Assembly: GCA_044375415.1 (NCBI GenBank)
Contig: JBILMS010000016.1
Span: forward strand, 1 to 54,677
Length of the DNA: 54,677 bases
Direction of reading: 5' to 3'
Origin: JAWXBG01 sp044375415
GTDB taxonomy: Bacteria > Bacteroidota > Bacteroidia > Flavobacteriales_D > Sanyastnellaceae
The notes beneath the pieces were generated by a model. The model did not search any database. It saw only the letters and a program-made list of their open reading frames with translations, and was not told the DNA's origin. Shown in pieces: positions 35,060-43,591 of this stretch (positions are counted from its first letter, which is position 1; every line of letters starts with the position of its first letter). A program made the position numbers and the translations under genes.

Positions 35060-35653
35060 TTAGACGGAGGCAAAGGTAATCAATTTATTCTTGGTTTCAC
35101 CTATTAATTGCGGAAAGAAGTTGTCGAAACACTCTTCGATATAGGCACCATGTTCCTCCAAAACAGCCGGCCCTAAGGATAAAACGTCTCCTCGAACTAC
35201 CCGCCTCGATAATCCTTGAAAAGCCCGTCCAATGCCTTCTGTGGTGTGATAAGAGCCGAGCCAATTGTGCTTTTCCATATAAAACAAAACTTGTTTAGCC
35301 TCCTCATTAAGCCAAAGATTCTGACCCTGCAAAGTAGTGTAACAATTGTGCGCAAATAACTGTAAATCAGTATTATGGTAGTTTTGCCACTTTAGGGCTA
35401 AAAAATGATCGTAATAAAGGTCAATGGCCACCGGTGACCAAAGTCCGAAGTATGGCCGTATCCTTTGCCTCAGTTCCTTATTCGTTTCATAATTATCTGT
35501 GCAATTGTCGATAAATCGATGTAATCGGATGCCATTGGCAATGCGCTCCGGAAAATGATCTAATTGTCGCCCACGAACGTGATCACCGGCGAACTGACCG
35601 GTAAGTAGTTGATTATCATTAAACGCCAAATAAAAGTGGGCGAGAAAGTTCAT
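35060..35653 (-). CDS. Acyl carrier protein phosphodiesterase (DUF479)
   Basis: This 197-residue protein has the DUF479/AcpH signature 'MNFLAHFYLAFNDNQLLTGQ' (first 20 residues), then 'FAGDHVRGRQLDHFP', 'IRLHRFIDNCTD', 'RPYFGLWSPVAIDLYYDHFL' and 'GRAFQGLSRRV'. AcpH removes the 4'-phosphopantetheine arm from holo acyl carrier protein, giving apo-ACP. The HD-like histidine/aspartate residues (H6, D23, H44-type positions) are present. The sequence length is usual. The gene lies just upstream of a T9SS cargo gene whose promoter element overlaps its 3' end, and is divergent from the LytS-type kinase. Confidence 0.88.
   Translation of the reverse strand: MNFLAHFYLAFNDNQLLTGQFAGDHVRGRQLDHFPERIANGIRLHRFIDNCTDNYETNKELRQRIRPYFGLWSPVAIDLYYDHFLALKWQNYHNTDLQLFAHNCYTTLQGQNLWLNEEAKQVLFYMEKHNWLGSYHTTEGIGRAFQGLSRRVVRGDVLSLGPAVLEEHGAYIEECFDNFFPQLIGETKNKLITFASV
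35071..35078 (-). promoter_or_regulatory. -7 element TACCTTTG for the T9SS cargo gene at 34992
   Basis: This is an exact TAnnTTTG match on the minus strand, inside the last codons of the ACP phosphodiesterase gene. It is 78 nt upstream of the cargo's start codon. The match may be chance, since it lies in coding sequence. Confidence 0.35.
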
Positions 35654-35743
35654 GGATGTGCACTATGGCAGGTTTACAATGCCAATTATACACAATAATC
35701 CCCTGTCATGTAATCGACGCAAGGCATAAACCTTTCGCGAAAG

Positions 35744-35751
35744 TACTTTTG
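35744..35751 (+). promoter_or_regulatory. -7 element TACTTTTG, 6 nt before the LytS-type start
   Basis: This is an exact TAnnTTTG match that ends 6 nt before ATG 35758, where the conserved protein starts. It supports that start over the longer frame beginning at 35656, and again suggests a near-leaderless mRNA. Confidence 0.5.
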
Positions 35752-35757
35752 TTGGGT

Positions 35758-36795
35758 ATGAACAATAGGCAAGTAATGTATTGGATATCCCAAATCGCGG
35801 GATGGGGACTTTTTGTCTTAGGGAATATCCTCACGGCTTCTTTTATGGAAGGCGACCTAACGCAAGCTTATCTTATTTCGGCTTTCATTTTTATAACGGG
35901 CATTCTAACAACGCATTTTTTCCGTTACCTCGTTCATCGGTGGAATTGGAATGCGCTGGTATTGTCGAGTCTTATCCCCCGAGTTGTTATTTCGGTTGTT
36001 GCCATGAGTATTTTGTTTACCTCGGCAAACACGGTTTTGGTGAACACGTGGGTTGGTGAAATCCCTCTTTCCGAAGAATTTGAATTTCAAGGTTTTTTGC
36101 AATCGACCTTCAATTTCACAGCTTTGTTTATGCTCTGGAGTATAATCTATTTTGCTGTAATGACATTTCGGAATTGGAAGAGAGAGGAGATTCAAAACCT
36201 CGAACTGAGAGCAGCAAAAACGGAAATAGAATTGAATAGTTTTAAGGCCCAAATGAATCCGCATTTTATGTTCAATTCTTTGAATAGTATTCGCGCATTG
36301 GTCGACGAAAATCCGGATAAGGCAAAACATGCGATCACTATGTTGAGTGGTATTTTGAGAAATAATCTCATGTTGGGAAAAAAGCAAACAGTGCCTTTTC
36401 GCGAAGAATTAGACCTAGTGAACAAATATTTGACATTGGAAAAAATTCGCTTTGAAGAAAGACTAATGATTGAAATGGAAATAAGCCCCGAAACTTTTTC
36501 CATGGAAGTCCCTGCATTTATGTTGCAAACCATTGTGGAAAATGGAATAAAACACGGAATTAGCAAACGTATCGAAGGAGGTCGAATTCATGTGAATGCT
36601 ACCATGGAAGGCGATTACCTTGTGATAAAAGTAATAAACAGCGGCCAACTTGTGCCGGAAGATAGAGGTGAAGGCATTGGAATCAATAACACAAAAAAGA
36701 GATTGGATATAGTATACAACGGCAAGGCTTCGTTTGACATTCGCTCAGATAATCAAGAGGTACAAGCTGTTTTAGTTATTCCTATTAATTTATAG
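35758..36795 (+). CDS. LytS-type sensor histidine kinase
   Basis: This 345-residue inner-membrane kinase has about four N-terminal transmembrane segments (to about residue 145), then a His_kinase domain of the LytS type. The phosphorylated histidine is in 'NPHFMFNSLNSIRAL'. The ATP-binding part shows 'LQTIVENGIKHGI', 'GEGIGINNTKKRLDIVY'. The frame opens at 35656, but the start 'MNNRQVMYWISQIAGWG' at 35758 fits the family and the promoter element. No extracellular sensing domain is present. The gene is followed 2 bp later by its likely partner, a LytTR response regulator. The input signal is unknown. Confidence 0.92.
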   Translation: MNNRQVMYWISQIAGWGLFVLGNILTASFMEGDLTQAYLISAFIFITGILTTHFFRYLVHRWNWNALVLSSLIPRVVISVVAMSILFTSANTVLVNTWVGEIPLSEEFEFQGFLQSTFNFTALFMLWSIIYFAVMTFRNWKREEIQNLELRAAKTEIELNSFKAQMNPHFMFNSLNSIRALVDENPDKAKHAITMLSGILRNNLMLGKKQTVPFREELDLVNKYLTLEKIRFEERLMIEMEISPETFSMEVPAFMLQTIVENGIKHGISKRIEGGRIHVNATMEGDYLVIKVINSGQLVPEDRGEGIGINNTKKRLDIVYNGKASFDIRSDNQEVQAVLVIPINL

Positions 36796-36797
36796 CA

Positions 36798-37529
36798 ATG
36801 AGAACAATCATTATAGATGATGAACGATTGGCTCGAAAAGAGTTGACGGGTCTATTGAAAAATTTTCCTGACATCGAAATTCTTGCGGAATGCGCCAACG
36901 CAGAAGAAGCCATCGAGGCCATCACCAACCTACAACCCGATCTTATTTTTCTTGATGTGCAAATGCCTGGGAAAAATGGTTTCGAGCTGCTCGAAGAACT
37001 TGAGTCTATTCCTAAGGTAATTTTTGTCACGGCCTTCGATGAATTTGCTCTGCGTGCTTTCGAAGTGAATGCACTGGATTATTTATTGAAACCTGTGGAG
37101 GAGGATCGATTAGCGGATGCTGTTCAGAAACTATCCTCCCAGCAAAGCTTGAGCTCTAGTCCTGAAAAACATCATGAGTTCAGCAACATTGGGAAGCTAG
37201 GACAAGCCGATCAAATATTTTTGAAGGATGGAGAAAAATGTTGGTTTGTGAGCCTGCAAGATATTCGTTTGTTCGAATCTGAAGGCAATTATGTACGGGT
37301 CCTCTTTAGTACAAACAAACCACTTATCTTAAAATCCCTCAATAATCTGGAGGATAAATTAGATCATACTTTCTTCAGAGCGAATCGAAAAAATATCGTA
37401 AATCTGAGATGGGTACAAAGTGTAGAAAACTGGTTCAATGGCGGTCTCAGACTTACTCTAAAGGATAATACACAAGTTGAAGTATCTCGACGTCAGAGTG
37501 CCAAGTTTAAGGATTTGATGAGTCTGTAG
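36798..37529 (+). CDS. LytTR-family response regulator
   Basis: This 243-residue regulator has a receiver domain (1-115; 'IIIDDERLARKEL', phosphoacceptor Asp53 in 'LIFLDVQMPG', 'VTAFDEFALRAFEVNALDYL', Lys in 'LKPVEEDR') and a LytTR DNA-binding domain (about 140-240; 'FLKDGEKCWFVSLQDIRLFE', 'EGNYVRVLF', 'FFRANRKNIVNL', 'VSRRQSAKFK'). LytTR proteins bind DNA as dimers to direct repeats. It starts 2 bp after the kinase stop codon, a standard sensor/regulator operon. Possible targets are the neighbours, but no binding repeat can be confirmed by eye. Confidence 0.94.
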   Translation: MRTIIIDDERLARKELTGLLKNFPDIEILAECANAEEAIEAITNLQPDLIFLDVQMPGKNGFELLEELESIPKVIFVTAFDEFALRAFEVNALDYLLKPVEEDRLADAVQKLSSQQSLSSSPEKHHEFSNIGKLGQADQIFLKDGEKCWFVSLQDIRLFESEGNYVRVLFSTNKPLILKSLNNLEDKLDHTFFRANRKNIVNLRWVQSVENWFNGGLRLTLKDNTQVEVSRRQSAKFKDLMSL

Positions 37530-37628
37530 AAAGCGAATTGCGTAAACGTTTGTGAAGGCAAGGTCCTAATAATTTATTGCCTTACCCAATCACGATACGT
37601 TCCTAAATTTTTAAATGTCTCTTCTTCT

Positions 37629-40600
37629 TTAATCGTTGGAGCGAATCCAATTACCTTGTCCTTGATCGGTAAACACAATAATGAATTCAACTCTGCGGTT
37701 CAACTTCCGACCTTCTTCTTCGGTATTATCTACGAGTGGTCTGTTTTCACCAAAACCTTTTTTCAAGAGCCTTGTACCGTCAATTCCACGTCCTACGAAA
37801 TAATTCTTCACAGACTCTGCGCGTTGTTCGCTGAGGCTTTGATTGTAATCATCGCCTCCTTGACTGCATGTGTGGGCATTTATTCGAAGTATAAAATCTT
37901 CTTCCAAAATGAGCATCGCTGCCACATAGTTGAGCACTTGTTTCGATTCGGCTTTGATTTCGGCACTGTTGTATTCAAATTTGATGTCGCTCAATTTGGC
38001 AAACTCGATGTTGAGAATATCGGCATCTTTCGGCGCGATGTAAGATCCTGTTTTTGTGATTTTCGATGTGAAGTCAACTTGATCGAACTCTTCTATGTGG
38101 GCCGTGAAGCTATTTTCAGCGATAATCTCTTCGAATTTCGGATGTAGTTTTTCACGGGCTGTGGAAGCACCTGTAACATACGTGTAACCTTTTTCGGTTT
38201 TGATCTCGATGATCTCACCTTCAATTTTGCTGAAGTATGAATCGTTAAACGGAATCCGTGTTACGCTCTCACCAATTACGATGTGGTACATCGGCATGCG
38301 ATTTTCATTCGACCCTTTCGTTGCTCCATTCTCCGGAGCAGGAGTCGTCAAATGAGTTGATGCGGTTTTGGTATTGCTCGTTGTGTTTGAAGCTGTATCA
38401 TCTACTGCAGGCACCAATTGTATGAAAGGTGTTCCCTGTTCATTTGATTTTAAATATTGAACCCCGTCGAATCCGGCTACTTCAACTTTGTTGAATCCGG
38501 CTTTTTTGAGTGAGGCAATTACCTCAGTTAGTTTCTCCGGTGAGTCGGCATTTCCTGTAAGATACAAAAATCCGTTGTTAGCTGCATTGGGTTTAATTTC
38601 TACTATCATTTCCGCAGGCAAGTTGGTCGGCATGTTGAGTCCTTTTTCACCCTCCTGAACCAACACATGATACGTCATTTGTGGCTTCGAAAATTTGTCG
38701 GATTCCCCGGTTTTACTGGCATTGATTGTTGGGTTAAGTGCAGTTCCCGTTGATGTTTGGTTCGATGCAGGCGCTAAAGAATTATTGCTACCTCCAGTTT
38801 TATCATTGATATTTATGTTTGCAGCGACAGGAATAGTAGTGATGTACGCAATTCCCTTTTCGTTCGCTTTTGTATAATTAATTCCGTCGTGTTTTACGAT
38901 TTGTACGTCAGCATAACCATGAGCGCGTAACTTTTCAATTTGTTCAGAAAGTTGTTCCGGTGTCTGTGCATTTCCGGATACATACATATAATTAGGGTTG
39001 TCTCTTCCTTTTACAGATTCGGCGATCATTCCTACGGGTAAATCAGTTGGAGACGAAGTTCCCTCTGCGTCTTCCTGTATTAGGGCATGGTAGCTAATTG
39101 AATTGTTTTTGACTATTGATTCATTTTGTAGAGTTTGCGTTTGTTCAGACATTGTTGTCCCAACGTTTCCGCTTGGACTGTTTTCAGGAGATGATATTGT
39201 CTCGGGTATTTTTACCTGGTCTTTTAAGAGGGATACATCCCCTTCTGCCGTATTCGTGAGAACAGTTGTGGAGATTGAAGAATCAAGTTTATTTTCTGCA
39301 GTACTATCACTAACTGATTCGAAATTTTTATCATCGACATAACGGAAACCGTTGCCGTCAAATTGAACTACACGCATGTCTTTGAGTCCTTGTTTGGCAA
39401 GTTCATCCATTAAGGGTTGAATAGCATCTATTGATTTTCCATTGCCGGTAGTATACATGTAGGTATCGCCATCTTTAACTTCCACCAAACTAAACTCGAA
39501 ATTGCCGGGGACAATCTGTTCGGGGAGCAGTGGAGCTTTTGTTTCGCGAATAAGTACTTGATAGAAACCCTTGATCGGCCCTTGAATGATGGGTCCTCCG
39601 GTTTCATCAGTCATCTCTTCACCTTCGTTTAGCACCGGAATGAATTCTTTTCCATCGAAGGTAACTATTTCGGCGTTTTCAAATCCGTCGGAGACGAATT
39701 CTTCAAAATCGGAATGTATATTTTCGTATGAAGTCGTACCTTCTTTTACATAAACAAAGCCATTACTTACCGGGTATTCTACTATATCCCCGCCGGCTCT
39801 TTTAAAGAATTTGTCTGTGAGGGGTACTTGTACCGGAGAGCGTAAAATAGCGATGTGGAATATAGAATCTCCGCTGGTAATAGACGGTTTATTTCTATTC
39901 TCTTCTTGTAGAGTGTAGATGTCGGCCGGAGTTAATTCTTTGAAATTTGATCCATCGAAATAGACAATAACAGCATCCCCGTTTCCGGAGTTTTTTATTT
40001 CTTCAAAAAGTGGTTTTATCGATTCATACGATGTTTCTGATCCGGTTGTATAAACCCATCCATCGCCCGATCGGAAACCATTGATGGCAAGATTTTTTTG
40101 TGAAAGAATAGGATCGTCGGTGTTCAGAGCTGATGCACTTTTCTTGAACATTACCTGATACGTCGATTTCATTGAAATCGCTTCGGGTGATTTTAATCCC
40201 ATTACTTTTAATCGAGAAGTGCCGATTGGTTCGATACGCGATACAAGCATGTCATCAATTTGCTGAATACTAACTTGTTCAGGGTGTTCAGCAGACATTG
40301 CCTCAAATGCTTCGTACAGATCGTACGGACTTTCTTCCGGTCCTATGGCATAAACATAACCTTCTACTGTTTTGAATTCCGAAACTGTAAAGCCGTCGAG
40401 TTGAATTGCGGGATTAGTAGGGTCCAATTTCACCTTCGATTCCTTCAATACGGCATAATATGGAGTTAATGTTCGCTCTGAACTGTTATCTCGAACTTCG
40501 TATTTGCCGATCGAACTAATCATGTCTACTTTTTGGAAGACTTTTATCTCTTCGTTCTTTGACAGAATTTTGAATTCTACGGGATCATCTGTTACGTAGA

Positions 40601-42014
40601 TCTGTTTATAGGTACAAACGGAAGAACGTATTCCTCCTTTTGTGATCTTGCTAAATGCACCACAAACAATCGAATGAAACCCCGTAGTTTCAAATGAAAT
40701 ATTTAGTTCGGGACCGGAGTATTTTGTTTCATCATCAATAACCCAATAGAATTCATCGATCTCAAATAGTTTGATATCCGATCCATCTGCTTTAAACACG
40801 ATGGATTGATTGACCATACTTTCGTCCGGTCCATCGATGTAGGGACTCTCAAGTCTTTGAATTGCAACTTCACCCCTCGAGACCGAATAGTAGCGGCTAT
40901 TAGTTAAGGTATCAATTAAATCGAGAGTAATGGGATAATATCCTTCTGCTTGATAGCAATAATCGATTGTTACACCCCTTTTGATTGTTCCATCACCTAA
41001 ATTCCACTCGAAGGCTAAGGGCAAACTGTCATTTGGAAGAAAGTTCTCGTCCTCGAAATGGTAGCAATAATTAGTCTTTTTATTGTCATTGCAGTCAATA
41101 AGGGCAGGCATATCCGACTTGAACATATATATGTCGTCGTTTTCATTCTCTCTGTTCGAAGAGAGATATCCACTGTTACCTCCTTTTGCTTCACAAAACG
41201 AAAAGTCGTCCAACGAGCTATTAATAGGTTCGGGAAGACGAATGGGCTCATGGTATTTTTTGTCAACTACGTTCGAAAAGTACACGTCAAATCCTTCGCT
41301 GTCATCGTATCCATTGCTTGAGAAAAAGAGTTTTCCTCCTTTCGACATGTATGGAAATAATTCGTCTCCCTTTGTATTAACAGTGTTACCTAAATTAATC
41401 GGAAGACTCCAACGATCATTTCTCCAAACACATTTGTATAGATCAGCACCTCCGATACCACCGGGCATGTTTGATGCGAAGTATAAAGTAGAATCGTCGG
41501 GTGAAAAAGCGGGGTGAGCTATGTTGAATTGTTGGCTGCCACTATTGAACGGGAAGGGTTCGGTTATTTGCCAAGCCCCTTCGATATACTCAGCTTTGAA
41601 AAGTCCAAGTTTATATTCCTTCGTTTTTTTCTTCTTGGCGGCGGAACTGGGCTCAATGTTCCCGGTGTAATACATCACCGTTCCATTTTTGTTGAACGTT
41701 GCGGGACCTTCATTTAAAAATCCGTTGATTTTATCGGAAAACACCACCGGTTCGGACCATTTTCCATTGGTTTTTTTCTTGCTAAAGAATATATCGGTGT
41801 AATACAAATTGACGCTGTCTTCATCGGCTGCAAGGCGCTTTTTGGAGCGATTGCTGATAAAAATGACGCCGTCCCGATACGGCAATGCCGAAAATTCAGC
41901 GTCGTCGCTATTAAAATCCAATTTTTCGACTTCGTATTCCTGAGAAAATCCGATAAGAGAAATGAACAGGAAAGTCGCAGCCAGCATGGCTTTTAAGGCA
42001 TACAGGGATTTCAT
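37629..42014 (-). CDS. Giant PD40/PKD/SPOR-repeat OmpA-family protein
   Basis: The product from ATG 42014 ('MKSLYALKAMLAATFLFISL') has 1461 residues; the frame opens 7 codons earlier at 42035. It has a signal peptide, PD40-like propeller repeats (about 50-305, 'GGIGGADLYKCVWRNDRWS'), a PKD-like domain (about 335-400, 'FEWNLGDGT'), then seven SPOR-like modules (about 523-1326 by the 42035 numbering, each near 75 residues with a 'G..Y..TG....' motif and 'V..FDG' core), and a C-terminal OmpA domain (about 1340-1455). The OmpA motif reads 'NAHTCSQGGDDYNQ': the diaminopimelate-binding Asp of 'HTD' is Cys1390, while the later Arg in 'LSEQRAESV' is kept. It probably bridges the outer membrane or propeller complex to the wall. 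Confidence 0.85.
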   Translation of the reverse strand: MKSLYALKAMLAATFLFISLIGFSQEYEVEKLDFNSDDAEFSALPYRDGVIFISNRSKKRLAADEDSVNLYYTDIFFSKKKTNGKWSEPVVFSDKINGFLNEGPATFNKNGTVMYYTGNIEPSSAAKKKKTKEYKLGLFKAEYIEGAWQITEPFPFNSGSQQFNIAHPAFSPDDSTLYFASNMPGGIGGADLYKCVWRNDRWSLPINLGNTVNTKGDELFPYMSKGGKLFFSSNGYDDSEGFDVYFSNVVDKKYHEPIRLPEPINSSLDDFSFCEAKGGNSGYLSSNRENENDDIYMFKSDMPALIDCNDNKKTNYCYHFEDENFLPNDSLPLAFEWNLGDGTIKRGVTIDYCYQAEGYYPITLDLIDTLTNSRYYSVSRGEVAIQRLESPYIDGPDESMVNQSIVFKADGSDIKLFEIDEFYWVIDDETKYSGPELNISFETTGFHSIVCGAFSKITKGGIRSSVCTYKQIYVTDDPVEFKILSKNEEIKVFQKVDMISSIGKYEVRDNSSERTLTPYYAVLKESKVKLDPTNPAIQLDGFTVSEFKTVEGYVYAIGPEESPYDLYEAFEAMSAEHPEQVSIQQIDDMLVSRIEPIGTSRLKVMGLKSPEAISMKSTYQVMFKKSASALNTDDPILSQKNLAINGFRSGDGWVYTTGSETSYESIKPLFEEIKNSGNGDAVIVYFDGSNFKELTPADIYTLQEENRNKPSITSGDSIFHIAILRSPVQVPLTDKFFKRAGGDIVEYPVSNGFVYVKEGTTSYENIHSDFEEFVSDGFENAEIVTFDGKEFIPVLNEGEEMTDETGGPIIQGPIKGFYQVLIRETKAPLLPEQIVPGNFEFSLVEVKDGDTYMYTTGNGKSIDAIQPLMDELAKQGLKDMRVVQFDGNGFRYVDDKNFESVSDSTAENKLDSSISTTVLTNTAEGDVSLLKDQVKIPETISSPENSPSGNVGTTMSEQTQTLQNESIVKNNSISYHALIQEDAEGTSSPTDLPVGMIAESVKGRDNPNYMYVSGNAQTPEQLSEQIEKLRAHGYADVQIVKHDGINYTKANEKGIAYITTIPVAANININDKTGGSNNSLAPASNQTSTGTALNPTINASKTGESDKFSKPQMTYHVLVQEGEKGLNMPTNLPAEMIVEIKPNAANNGFLYLTGNADSPEKLTEVIASLKKAGFNKVEVAGFDGVQYLKSNEQGTPFIQLVPAVDDTASNTTSNTKTASTHLTTPAPENGATKGSNENRMPMYHIVIGESVTRIPFNDSYFSKIEGEIIEIKTEKGYTYVTGASTAREKLHPKFEEIIAENSFTAHIEEFDQVDFTSKITKTGSYIAPKDADILNIEFAKLSDIKFEYNSAEIKAESKQVLNYVAAMLILEEDFILRINAHTCSQGGDDYNQSLSEQRAESVKNYFVGRGIDGTRLLKKGFGENRPLVDNTEEEGRKLNRRVEFIIVFTDQGQGNWIRSND

Positions 42015-42126
42015 GGTATGATAGATAGATAACATAGGGTAGAGGCTTATACCAACTTGTGGATGAAATGGTTACAAGTACCTTAGTTTTCAAGGTTTTC
42101 TGTTCGTTAAACCCTTCTCGAAAATG

Positions 42127-42134
42127 TATCTTTG
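42127..42134 (+). promoter_or_regulatory. -7 element TATCTTTG upstream of the phosphohexomutase gene
   Basis: This is an exact TAnnTTTG match, 20 nt before ATG 42155. It supports that ATG rather than the frame opening at 42059. No TTTG lies at the usual -33 spacing. Confidence 0.5.
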
Positions 42135-42154
42135 GCATCCTTAATTTTAAAAGA

Positions 42155-43534
42155 ATGACTCTTATAAAATCCATTTCCGGCATCCGTGGAACCATTGGCG
42201 GAAAACCGGGAGATTCTCTTACTCCTGTTGATGTTGTGCGATTTGCAGCTGCTTATTGCACCATGCTGCGGAAAGATAAAAGCAAAAAACTTCGCATCGT
42301 TATAGGCCGGGATGCCCGACCATCCGGAGAGATGATCAGCAGTTTGGTTTCTTCAACCCTGAGAGCCATGGGTGCAGATGTAATCGATCTTGGGCTCTCT
42401 ACTACACCCACAGTTGAAGTTGCTGTAGAAAAAGAAAATGCAAGCGGAGGAATTATACTTACGGCAAGTCATAATCCGGTTCAATGGAACGCACTTAAAC
42501 TACTCAATTCGAAAGGTGAGTTTATTTCTGCGGATGAAGGAAAACAACTGTTAAAACTTACAGAAGAGGACGCCTATCTTTTTGCCGAGGTTGACCAATT
42601 AGGAACAATTGTAAACAAAGACTATCTGGACATTCATCTCGATGAAATATTGACTCTGCCGCTCGTCGACAAGGAAAGTATTAGAAAGGCCGGTTTCAAA
42701 ATTGCAGTTGACGCGGTTAATTCGTCAGGTGGTATTTACGTACCGGCTTTGTTGAAGAAACTGGGTGTCGAAGAAATCGTGGAATTGTATTGTGAACCCC
42801 ACGGTCGATTTCCCCACAATCCAGAACCCTTGCCCGAACATCTCTCTGAATTGTCCTCTACAGTAGTAAAAAATAACTGTCATATCGGAATTTGCGTCGA
42901 CCCTGATGTCGATCGTTTGGCATTTGTCTGCGAAGATGGTTCTATGTTTGGTGAAGAATACACACTAGTCGCTGTTGCCGATTATGTTCTGACTCACAAC
43001 AAAGGAAATACTGTTTCGAATCTTTCTTCAACTCGTGCGTTGCGAGATGTGACTATTTCACATGGGCAAGAGTATTTTGCCTCAGCCGTCGGTGAAGTGA
43101 ATGTGGTAGTGCAAATGAAGTCCTCTAATGCTGTTATTGGTGGAGAAGGGAACGGTGGTATCATTTATCCTCCTGCGCATTATGGTAGAGATGCATTGGT
43201 GGGTATAGCTTTGTTTTTAACTCACCTGGCGAAGAAAAATCTCAAGGCGTCCGAATTAAGAGATTTTTACCCGCGTTATGTGATGTCCAAAAACAAAATC
43301 GAGTTGGTTGAAGGAATCGACGTAGATGAAATTCTAAAACGATTGATGGAGGTATATAGCAATGAAAGAATCAATACAATTGATGGAGTGAAAATTGACT
43401 TTGAAAACGAATGGGTTCACTTGCGAAAAAGCAATACAGAGCCCATTATTAGAATTTACGCTGAAAGCAGCACTCGGGAATCGGCTGATAGATTGGCGGA
43501 GAAAGTCATCCATGAAATCCAACAATTGGTCTAA
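42155..43534 (+). CDS. glmM: Phosphoglucosamine mutase-type phosphohexomutase
   Basis: This enzyme, about 459 residues from ATG 42155 ('MTLIKSISGIRGTIGG'), belongs to the alpha-D-phosphohexomutase family. The active-site serine loop is 'GIILTASHNPVQWNALKLL', the metal-binding loop is 'CVDPDVDRLAFVCEDG', the sugar-binding loop is 'IGGEGNGGIIYP' and the phosphate-binding loop is 'RKSNTEPIIRIYAES'. GlmM makes glucosamine-1-phosphate for peptidoglycan and lipopolysaccharide precursors. Bacteroidetes members of this type are usually glmM, but phosphoglucomutase or phosphomannomutase activity cannot be excluded from sequence. The next gene follows after about 57 bp. Confidence 0.88.
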   Translation: MTLIKSISGIRGTIGGKPGDSLTPVDVVRFAAAYCTMLRKDKSKKLRIVIGRDARPSGEMISSLVSSTLRAMGADVIDLGLSTTPTVEVAVEKENASGGIILTASHNPVQWNALKLLNSKGEFISADEGKQLLKLTEEDAYLFAEVDQLGTIVNKDYLDIHLDEILTLPLVDKESIRKAGFKIAVDAVNSSGGIYVPALLKKLGVEEIVELYCEPHGRFPHNPEPLPEHLSELSSTVVKNNCHIGICVDPDVDRLAFVCEDGSMFGEEYTLVAVADYVLTHNKGNTVSNLSSTRALRDVTISHGQEYFASAVGEVNVVVQMKSSNAVIGGEGNGGIIYPPAHYGRDALVGIALFLTHLAKKNLKASELRDFYPRYVMSKNKIELVEGIDVDEILKRLMEVYSNERINTIDGVKIDFENEWVHLRKSNTEPIIRIYAESSTRESADRLAEKVIHEIQQLV

Positions 43535-43591
43535 AAAAATAGCGTTGTGAAGGCCCTAGCCCCCACCTTTGCGAGCATAAAGTAAGTGCGA

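Noticed and set aside
35905..36387. 160-codon minus-strand open frame inside the LytS-type gene
   Set aside because: It is antisense to the membrane and kinase region and has no coding signals of its own.
37540..37590. Possible terminator between the LytTR gene and the giant OmpA gene
   Set aside because: AAGGCAA and TTGCCTT can pair, but the loop is long and no T-run follows, so it is too weak to list.
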